Source of the DNA: Pseudomonadota bacterium
Lineage (GTDB): Bacteria; Desulfobacterota; JADFVX01
Length of the DNA stretch: 5,314 nt
Assembly: GCA_015222555.1 (NCBI GenBank)
Contig: JADFVM010000332.1
Span: 1 to 5,314 of the forward strand
Direction: 5' to 3'
Shown: positions 1 through 5,314 of the stretch, in pieces
How the letters are laid out: each line of letters starts with the position of its first letter
Position numbering within the stretch: the stretch's first letter is position 1
Position numbers and translations under genes: made by a program
The notes under the pieces: model-generated
What the model was told of the DNA's origin: nothing
The model's input: the letters and a program-made list of their open reading frames with translations, nothing else
The model's database searches: none

Positions 1-1460
1 CCCACCAGGGCCATTATCTTCAACTGATCAGCCAGGCCGCCCTCAGACAGCTTGAGGTGCGTTGCATCGGCAGGGAAACCTCCAAGTGTAGGATCCAGCG
101 GCACCCATTGCCCGATATAGACTTCATTCCAGGCGTGATACATAAAACCACCAAACTCTTCAGAATAAACAAGGCCGGAAATCACTTTGGTCGGTATCCC
201 CCCAGCCCTGGCCAAGGCGGCATAGAGATTGGCATGGGCCTGACATTCGCCTTCACCGCTTTTCAAGGTATCCAAGGCGGAAACGGTGTCTACAAGCCGT
301 TTTTTTATATTTTTGTTAACCCAGACATATATTTTTTTTGCCGCCTGCAGTGCAGATTTTTCATTTCCAACAACCTCCCTGGCCTTATTGATAATTGTCT
401 TATTATCGGCGTTAACGACATGATCAGAGGTAAGATAATGGTCGGTGAAAGAATGCTTGACGGGAATTGTAACGCCCGCATCAGAGATCGGCCTAACATG
501 AATATCAAAGATATAATCCGAAGCCTCCTTCCCCTTTATTGAACTGATGATCTTTTGATTGTCATCATCGATAACGGGAAAATGAGAGGGGATATTTTTT
601 AGTTTAAGCTTGAGGTTATGAAGACTCCTGGGATTAACTATTTTCCTGTTTACATCTATTTTTGATGCAAGGAGCAGGTCAACAATGGATAGCGCCTCTC
701 CCTGCGCCATGGCCTCTTTTTTTCCCAGGCTCAGCAACTGAAAACCATGAGGGGATGTTTCTTCCACGGTAAGACCACCCTCTGTAATCCGGAGTGTTCC
801 AGTAATGCCCTTAAAGTTTTCTTCCACGGTAAAGATGTTGGTTTCTTTTCCACCTACAAAACCTTTATCCATTGATAAGACCTTTACAGAGACGGGCTCT
901 ACTGTAAGAAGGGGCTCAAGAAAAATACTTAAAACGATTTCATCCCCTACTTTTAATCCACGGTGGAGTATGGCCTCTTTAATAAGTCCCGACGTATAGG
1001 TGTTCTCACTTAGGGGAATCTTTTTTCTTCTTTTTTCGCCTCCCGCATCAATCTCGACAAAAAGGTTACCGTCCCGTCTCTCTCCCCTGACGACCATCTG
1101 GTGGCCCATGATATTCTGGTTATAATTAAAGGCCAGGAGTTTCCCCTCTTTGTCAATAAAAGCCTCTTGCTCAAGCTCTGTATAATTCTTTTGATTTTCT
1201 ATATTAATTTCTATTTTTGCAATGCTTTTAACCATAATGGAAGGCTGTCCAGCAAGGCGGCCCCTCTCTGTGGTACCATGGATGTAGCCGATCTTTTTAC
1301 CTTTAAAATAGGCCCCCATCCATTCATCATGCAGAGTTTCCGAAGATTCAAATCTCTTGTTGGCTATGTCTGTTTCTTGCGTCGCGGTATTGCATCCGCC
1401 AAGAAGGAATGAAATAAATAAAAAAAGGGAAAGGAAATAACTCTTATTTGAAGGATACAT
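1..1460 (-). CDS. Transglutaminase-like lipoprotein (3' end beyond window)
   Basis: The frame is open for 486 codons from ATG 1460 to the window edge, so the C-terminus is missing. Residues 1-23 form a lipoprotein signal: a short Lys-containing N-region, a hydrophobic stretch rich in Phe and Leu, then the lipobox LGGC with Cys23 as the lipidation site. Residue +2 is Asn, not Asp, so outer-membrane sorting is plausible by the enterobacterial rule. Residues 40-350 are a non-catalytic region that starts near WMGAYFKGKKIGY, which I place in no named family. Residues 360-465 fit the transglutaminase core: nucleophile Cys406 in GEGECQAHANLYAALAR, His442 in YHAWNEVY and Asp456 in PLDPTLG. The triad is complete, so the domain is probably an active papain-fold enzyme (protease, amidase or transferase); the substrate is unknown. 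The tail ADATHLKLSEGG resembles the usual end of such proteins, so little is likely missing. It overlaps the end of greA by 17 nt, which suggests co-transcription. TTG 1466 is an alternative start. Confidence 0.88.
   Translation of the reverse strand, partial: MYPSNKSYFLSLFLFISFLLGGCNTATQETDIANKRFESSETLHDEWMGAYFKGKKIGYIHGTTERGRLAGQPSIMVKSIAKIEINIENQKNYTELEQEAFIDKEGKLLAFNYNQNIMGHQMVVRGERRDGNLFVEIDAGGEKRRKKIPLSENTYTSGLIKEAILHRGLKVGDEIVLSIFLEPLLTVEPVSVKVLSMDKGFVGGKETNIFTVEENFKGITGTLRITEGGLTVEETSPHGFQLLSLGKKEAMAQGEALSIVDLLLASKIDVNRKIVNPRSLHNLKLKLKNIPSHFPVIDDDNQKIISSIKGKEASDYIFDIHVRPISDAGVTIPVKHSFTDHYLTSDHVVNADNKTIINKAREVVGNEKSALQAAKKIYVWVNKNIKKRLVDTVSALDTLKSGEGECQAHANLYAALARAGGIPTKVISGLVYSEEFGGFMYHAWNEVYIGQWVPLDPTLGGFPADATHLKLSEGGLADQLKIMALV
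758..832. repeat. 15-bp direct repeat 60 bp apart inside the lipoprotein gene
   Basis: TTTCTTCCACGGTAA occurs at 758-772 and again at 818-832, a spacing of exactly 20 codons. On the coding strand both copies read in frame as Thr-Val-Glu-Glu (TVEEN, then TVEET), in the N-terminal non-catalytic region. It may reflect a small internal duplication or repeated beta strands. The sequence between the copies shows no further repeat. Confidence 0.5.
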
Positions 1461-1920
1461 CCACAATCTCATACTCCTTATTCCCTGCTGGAGTGATTAT
1501 TGTGACTTCATCATTGATGTTTTTTCCTATGAGCCCGCGCGCAATGGGAGACAAGACAGATATCTTGCCTGTTTTAACATCCGCCTCATCTACACCGACA
1601 ATTTTATAGGTAGATTCCTTGTCCGTATCAATATCGCAGATTGTGACAGTAGAACCAAAAACAACCCTTTCTCCGCTCAGCTTGGAAATATCTATAACCT
1701 CACAGAAGGCCAGCCTCGACTCTATCTCTTTTATCCTCCCCTCGGTAAAGGATTGTTTTTCTTTGGCTGCATCATATTCGGCATTTTCTGAAAGATCACC
1801 GTGCGCTCTTGCAACGGCAATGGCTTCAATGACCTTTGGTCTTTCAATCCTTTTCAGTCGCTTCAATTCTTCCTGAAGATGTTTGTGTCCCTCTACAGTG
1901 ATCGGTTCTCTACCGCTCAT
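1444..1920 (-). CDS. greA: Transcription elongation factor GreA
   Basis: GreA binds in the secondary channel of RNA polymerase and stimulates cleavage of the 3' end of backtracked transcripts, so stalled complexes can resume. The 158-residue product has the normal family length. Residues 1-75 form the antiparallel coiled-coil finger, with the signature HGDLSENAEYDAAKEKQ at its tip. The acidic pair Asp42 and Glu45 matches the Mg-coordinating Asp41 and Glu44 of the E. coli protein. Residues 80-158 form the FKBP-like globular domain that docks on polymerase, with the conserved VGVDEAD and SPIARGLIGK segments. The ATG is supported by an SD 7 nt upstream. It overlaps the end of carB by 11 nt in another frame, so translational coupling is likely. 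The finger-tip acidic residues and SPIARGLIGK separate it from Gfh-type inhibitors, and GreA fits better than GreB. Nothing is truncated. Confidence 0.97.
   Translation of the reverse strand: MSGREPITVEGHKHLQEELKRLKRIERPKVIEAIAVARAHGDLSENAEYDAAKEKQSFTEGRIKEIESRLAFCEVIDISKLSGERVVFGSTVTICDIDTDKESTYKIVGVDEADVKTGKISVLSPIARGLIGKNINDEVTIITPAGNKEYEIVDVSFK
1474..1479 (-). promoter_or_regulatory. Shine-Dalgarno of the transglutaminase-like lipoprotein gene
   Basis: AAGGAG lies inside the 3' end of greA. It is 7 nt from an in-frame TTG (1466-1464) and 13 nt from ATG 1460. The spacing is ideal for the TTG, which would add only Met-Trp before the ATG product. A third in-frame ATG at 1472 is only one nucleotide from the site and therefore unlikely. 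All three choices keep the same lipoprotein signal, so the mature protein does not change. Confidence 0.55.
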
Positions 1921-4900
1921 TAGCTATCTCCTCATTATTATGATATTCTTGAATGGACATGACGCCAAGGCCTTCTTCCATGGCAGCCTTTATTCCTTTG
2001 ACGGCCGCTTTTGCGCCGGCGACAGTAGTAAAGTAGGGTATATTCTTTGATAAAGCCGTTCTTCTTATGGAGTAAGAGGCGGCAATTGATTCCTTGCCGA
2101 TTGTTGTATTAATGACCATAGTGATCTCGGAATTTTTTAAGCGATCCACAATGTCAGGTCTTCCTTCACCGACCTTATTAACGAAGTCGACGGGCACACC
2201 ATTGGTTTTTAGATATTGTGATGTGCCGTAAGTGGCAACGATATTAAAGCCTTTTTTATGAAGTCTTTCTGCGAGAGGAAGGATCGCTTTTTTGTCTTCG
2301 TCTTTTACGCTGATAAAGACACCACCACCGAAAGGCAGATGGACTCCGGCTCCCTGTTGAGCCTTGGCAAAGGCTCTGCCAAATTCCTTATCAATGCCCA
2401 TTACTTCTCCCGTAGAGCGCATTTCAGGGCCAAGGAGTGTATCGACGCCAGGAAATTTCACAAAAGGGAAAACAGCCTCTTTTACAGATACAAATTTAGG
2501 TCTTACTTCTTCCAGTATACCAAGTTCTTTCAAAGTTTTTCCAGCCATAACTCTTGCGCCTAATTTGGCCAGAGGCAGACCTGTCGCCTTGCTGACAAAG
2601 GGGACCGTCCTGGAGGCCCTGGGATTAACCTCGATAATATATATTTCTCCATCCTTAACGGCATACTGGATGTTCATTAAACCCTTCACTTCAAGTTCCA
2701 GGGCAAGTGCTCTTGTTTGTCTCCGAATCTCATCAAGAGTCTTTTTCTCAATGGAATAGGGTGGAAGGGAGCAGGCGCTGTCACCGGAATGTATGCCCGC
2801 TTCTTCTATATGCTCCATTATTCCGCCAATAACGACATCCGTGCCATCTGCCAGGGCGTCAACATCAAGCTCAACGGCGTCATTTAAAAATTTATCGATA
2901 AGAACGGGATGTTCAGGAGATGCCATGACAGCATTATGCATATAATTGATCAATCCTTCATGATCATAGACGATTTCCATTGCCCTGCCGCCTAATACAT
3001 AGGAAGGTCTAACAACGACGGGATAACTGATTCTTTCGGCAATCTTTTCAGCCTCTTCCAGAGACATGGCCGTGCCGTTTTCAGGCTGTTTCAATCCCAG
3101 CTTCACTAACATCTCTTGAAACCGTTGCCTGTCTTCAGCCTTGTCGATGCTGTCGGGCGATGTCCCGATAATAGGAACGCCATTCTCCCAGAGTGAAAGC
3201 GCAAGCTTAAGTGGTGTCTGTCCCCCGAATTGAACAATGACGCCTACCGGTTTTTCTCTCTCCACGATGTTCATTACATCTTCGAAAGTCAGCGGCTCAA
3301 AATACAGTCTGTCCGAGGTGTCGTAATCTGTACTGACTGTTTCAGGGTTACAGTTTACCATAATTGTTTCATAGCCATCTTCCGACAAGGCAAATGAGCC
3401 GTGAACACAACAATAATCGAATTCAATGCCCTGCCCTATCCTGTTGGGACCACCGCCGAGGATCATGATCTTCCTGCGCTTGGTTACGTTGGATTCATCC
3501 TCTTTTTCATAGGTTGAGTAAAGGTAAGGCGTGTGGGCCTCAAATTCAGCACCGCAGGTATCTACAACTTTAAAGGTAACATAAATACCTCTGTTGATCC
3601 GCTCCTGTCTTATACTTTCCTCAGACACATCGCTGAGATAAGCAAGTCTTTTGTCTGAAAAACCCATTTTTTTGGCCTTTTTCAGAAGTTCTGTGGAGAT
3701 CAATCCACCCTCTACACTTTCCAGAATGACTTTTTCAAAAAGAACGATTTCCTCAATATTAAAGAGAAACCACCTGTCTATCTTAGTAAGATGGAATATT
3801 TCATCGAGACTCATGCCGCTTCTTATGGCGTCGGCAAGGTACCATAGGCGGTCCCAGCAGGGGACTGACAGCTTTTCCTTGAGGAGACTTTTATTCTGAC
3901 TGTCCAGATTAAAGCTCCACGTCCTCATTTCATTGTCACTGAAAAGAATACTTTCCAAACCGTGACTGTCAATTTCCAGCGATCGTAAGGATTTTTGAAG
4001 CGCTTCCTTAAAAGTCCGGCCAATAGACATCACCTCGCCTACAGATTTCATCTGCGTTGTTAAGGTTTGGTCTGCCTGTGGGAACTTTTCAAAGGCAAAG
4101 CGCGGGTATTTTACAACGACATAATCGATAGTGGGCTCAAAAGATGCCGGCGTTTCCCTGGTTATGTCGTTGGGTATTTCATCAAGACTGTAGCCAACGG
4201 CCAGTTTTGCGGCTATTTTTGCAATGGGAAAACCCGTTGCCTTGGAGGCAAGGGCGGAACTCCTGGATACCCTTGGGTTCATTTCTATGACGGAAATTCT
4301 GCCATCGTCAGGGTTGACGGCAAATTGCACATTTGAACCACCCGTATCAACACCAATCTCCCTGATAATTGCGATTGCAGCATCTCTTAAAAGTTGATAT
4401 TCCTTGTCCGTCAATGTTTGTGCAGGTGCCACTGTAATGCTGTCGCCGGTATGGACACCCATGGGATCGAAGTTTTCAATGGAACAGATGATGACGACAT
4501 TATCCTTTCCATCACGCATCACCTCCAGCTCATACTCTTTCCAGCCGATAATAGACTGCTCCAGCAGAACTTCACCGGCAGGACTTGCCTCAAGTGCTAC
4601 CTTAAGTTTCGCCTCAAACTCTTCACTGTTATAGGCAATACTACCGCCAGTTCCGCCAAGAGTAAATGAAGGTCTTATAATAACGGGATAGCCTACGTCT
4701 GTTGCGATCTGTGTAGCCTCATCCAGGGTATGGGCAAAACCGCTTTTAGGCACGTCAAGTCCGATCCTTTCCATGGCCTGTTTAAATTCTTCCCTGTCTT
4801 CAGCCATTTTGATGGATTTCAGGTTGGCTCCGATGAGTTCAACACCATATTTATTTAAAACTCCGGATTCGGCAACTGCAACAGAGACATTTAATGCCGT

Positions 4901-5179
4901 TTGACCGCCAATGGTGGGAAGAAGCGCTTGAGGACGATCCCGTTCAATGATCATTTCAATGACTTCCGGGGTAATGGGCTCGATATAGGTCTTGTCTGCA
5001 AAGTCTGGATCCGTCATTATTGTCGCAGGGTTGGAGTTTACGAGAATAACGTAATAACCCTCTTCCTTTAAGGCTTTACAGGCCTGAGTGCCTGAATAGT
5101 CAAATTCACAGGCCTGGCCTATCACAATCGGCCCGGATCCTATAATCAGTATCTTTTTAATGTCATCTCTTTTAGGCAA
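1910..5179 (-). CDS. carB: Carbamoyl-phosphate synthase large subunit CarB
   Basis: CarB makes carbamoyl phosphate from bicarbonate, two ATP and ammonia delivered by the glutaminase subunit CarA, feeding pyrimidine and arginine synthesis in the cytoplasm. From TTG 5179 the product is 1089 residues (E. coli 1073). The first ATP-grasp half (about 1-400, carboxyphosphate site) has Arg129, Arg169, Glu215, Glu299 and Asn301 at the same positions as the E. coli enzyme. An oligomerisation region follows (about 400-560). The second ATP-grasp half (from about 570, KIMILGGGPNRIGQGIEFDY) has Glu850 and Asn852 in IEVNPRAS, and DAVELDVDA matches the ornithine-site region. A C-terminal MGS-fold allosteric domain (about 945-1089) keeps ATYGT, VNKVGEGRP and INTT, typical of nucleotide-effector binding. 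Both halves look intact, so the full two-step reaction is expected. The start could also be GTG 5206 (1098 residues), but that codon has no SD and adds nine non-homologous residues. carA is not in the window. Confidence 0.97.
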   Translation of the reverse strand: MPKRDDIKKILIIGSGPIVIGQACEFDYSGTQACKALKEEGYYVILVNSNPATIMTDPDFADKTYIEPITPEVIEMIIERDRPQALLPTIGGQTALNVSVAVAESGVLNKYGVELIGANLKSIKMAEDREEFKQAMERIGLDVPKSGFAHTLDEATQIATDVGYPVIIRPSFTLGGTGGSIAYNSEEFEAKLKVALEASPAGEVLLEQSIIGWKEYELEVMRDGKDNVVIICSIENFDPMGVHTGDSITVAPAQTLTDKEYQLLRDAAIAIIREIGVDTGGSNVQFAVNPDDGRISVIEMNPRVSRSSALASKATGFPIAKIAAKLAVGYSLDEIPNDITRETPASFEPTIDYVVVKYPRFAFEKFPQADQTLTTQMKSVGEVMSIGRTFKEALQKSLRSLEIDSHGLESILFSDNEMRTWSFNLDSQNKSLLKEKLSVPCWDRLWYLADAIRSGMSLDEIFHLTKIDRWFLFNIEEIVLFEKVILESVEGGLISTELLKKAKKMGFSDKRLAYLSDVSEESIRQERINRGIYVTFKVVDTCGAEFEAHTPYLYSTYEKEDESNVTKRRKIMILGGGPNRIGQGIEFDYCCVHGSFALSEDGYETIMVNCNPETVSTDYDTSDRLYFEPLTFEDVMNIVEREKPVGVIVQFGGQTPLKLALSLWENGVPIIGTSPDSIDKAEDRQRFQEMLVKLGLKQPENGTAMSLEEAEKIAERISYPVVVRPSYVLGGRAMEIVYDHEGLINYMHNAVMASPEHPVLIDKFLNDAVELDVDALADGTDVVIGGIMEHIEEAGIHSGDSACSLPPYSIEKKTLDEIRRQTRALALELEVKGLMNIQYAVKDGEIYIIEVNPRASRTVPFVSKATGLPLAKLGARVMAGKTLKELGILEEVRPKFVSVKEAVFPFVKFPGVDTLLGPEMRSTGEVMGIDKEFGRAFAKAQQGAGVHLPFGGGVFISVKDEDKKAILPLAERLHKKGFNIVATYGTSQYLKTNGVPVDFVNKVGEGRPDIVDRLKNSEITMVINTTIGKESIAASYSIRRTALSKNIPYFTTVAGAKAAVKGIKAAMEEGLGVMSIQEYHNNEEIANER
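1928..1933 (-). promoter_or_regulatory. Shine-Dalgarno of greA inside the end of carB
   Basis: GAGGAG sits 7 nt before the greA ATG (1920-1918) and is also coding sequence for the last residues of CarB. With the 11-nt gene overlap, ribosomes finishing carB reach the greA start directly, which fits coupled translation. Confidence 0.7.
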
Positions 5180-5186
5180 TTTAGAT

Positions 5187-5192
5187 TCCTCT
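5187..5192 (-). promoter_or_regulatory. Shine-Dalgarno that selects the TTG start of carB
   Basis: AGAGGA lies 7 nt before TTG 5179-5177, which begins a protein reading (M)PKRDDIKK, equivalent to the E. coli start MPKRTDIK. GTG 5206 has no comparable purine tract upstream. The site follows almost directly after the 3' arm of the inverted repeat at 5193-5228. Confidence 0.7.
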
Positions 5193-5228
5193 AGGAACTG
5201 TCCCACAAGTTATTTGCGAACAGTTCCT
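5193..5228. repeat. Perfect 9-bp inverted repeat before carB
   Basis: AGGAACTGT (5193-5201) and ACAGTTCCT (5220-5228) are exact reverse complements separated by 18 nt. In the minus-strand transcript the first arm begins at the last base of the upstream gene's TAA, and the second arm ends one base before the carB SD. There is no U-run after it, so it is not an intrinsic terminator. It could be an RNA hairpin that affects translation of carB or transcript stability, an operator, or a remnant of a small palindromic repeat. The palindrome is directly visible; any role is inference. Confidence 0.6.
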
Positions 5229-5314
5229 TACTTATAAATGTCTTCCGCTTTATAGTTTCTGTACTTCTCCCATTTAAGGCTCATGTTGGCCAGTGATGTT
5301 AACGCTGCTGTCAG
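5228..5314 (-). CDS. C-terminal end of an unrecognised upstream gene (partial)
   Basis: One minus-strand frame is open from the window edge through 28 codons to TAA at 5230-5228. The other two frames are interrupted by stops. The residues include ANMSLKWEKYRNYK and end in AEDIYK, a charged and possibly helical tail. I do not recognise the family. It does not look like the end of CarA, whose glutaminase domain usually closes with a segment such as LFDEFVELM. The stop is 48 nt before the carB start and the strand is the same, so co-transcription with carB is likely. Too little is visible to suggest a function, and chance openness over 87 nt cannot be fully excluded. Confidence 0.55.
   Translation of the reverse strand: MTAALTSLANMSLKWEKYRNYKAEDIYK

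Noticed and set aside
57..542. Plus-strand open frame of 161 codons
   Set aside because: It lies wholly opposite the transglutaminase core, whose minus-strand frame has the Cys-His-Asp motifs. The plus-strand product has no recognisable domain and no good SD.
1101..1412. Plus-strand open frame of 103 codons with a hydrophobic stretch
   Set aside because: It is antisense to the N-terminal part of the lipoprotein gene, and its composition is explained by that gene's codons.
1381..1443. Apparent absence of a start codon for the transglutaminase gene after the greA stop
   Set aside because: Counting the seven-T run correctly puts the frame in phase with ATG 1460 inside greA. The resulting signal peptide is textbook, and the frame stays consistent to the window edge.
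2258..2759. Overlapping plus-strand open frames opposite carB
   Set aside because: They are antisense shadows of the highly conserved C-terminal half of CarB. The same applies to the frames at 3651-3899, 4067-4336 and 4394-4669.
5218..5227. GAAC-GTTC-like motif in the palindrome, resembling a LexA (SOS) box
   Set aside because: The half-sites are separated by a single base, not the four of the Gram-positive LexA box GAACNNNNGTTC, and no promoter is visible next to it.
5193..5228. Inverted repeat read as a rho-independent terminator of the upstream gene
   Set aside because: The stem is only 9 bp with an 18-nt loop and modest GC, and no U-tract follows on either strand.

Overview
The window is one strand-uniform block in which every supportable gene reads on the minus strand. 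From 5' to 3' in transcription order these are the last 28 codons of an unrecognised upstream gene (5314-5228), carB (carbamoyl-phosphate synthase large subunit), greA (transcript cleavage factor), and most of a gene for a transglutaminase-like lipoprotein that runs off the left edge at position 1. The plus-strand open frames are shadows of these genes. No stretch over 300 bases lacks a gene. I see no tRNA, rRNA, CRISPR array or insertion sequence.

The layout looks like an operon segment. The upstream gene and carB are 48 nt apart, and that gap is almost filled by a perfect 9-bp inverted repeat. carB and greA overlap by 11 nt. greA and the lipoprotein gene overlap by 17 nt. No promoter or intrinsic terminator is visible between the genes, so initiation and termination probably lie outside the window. 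Each of the three main genes has a purine-rich Shine-Dalgarno sequence in a position that informs its start. For carB it favours a TTG start (5179) over the longer GTG start (5206). With the TTG start the catalytic residues fall exactly on Escherichia coli CarB numbering.

The organism is a Gram-negative bacterium, because the last gene encodes a type II lipoprotein signal and a periplasmic-type enzyme. The base composition is moderate. The carB-greA adjacency and the protein character suggest Desulfobacterota (former Deltaproteobacteria), but this is inference from general knowledge and not a search result. CarB supplies carbamoyl phosphate for pyrimidine and arginine synthesis, and GreA rescues backtracked RNA polymerase. 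The lipoprotein has an intact Cys-His-Asp triad and probably acts on the periplasmic side of a membrane; its substrate is unknown. The three have no obvious common pathway, so the cluster looks like a housekeeping operon with an uncharacterised passenger. I found no convincing new defence or mobile system here. The most interesting items are the passenger lipoprotein and the palindrome before carB.
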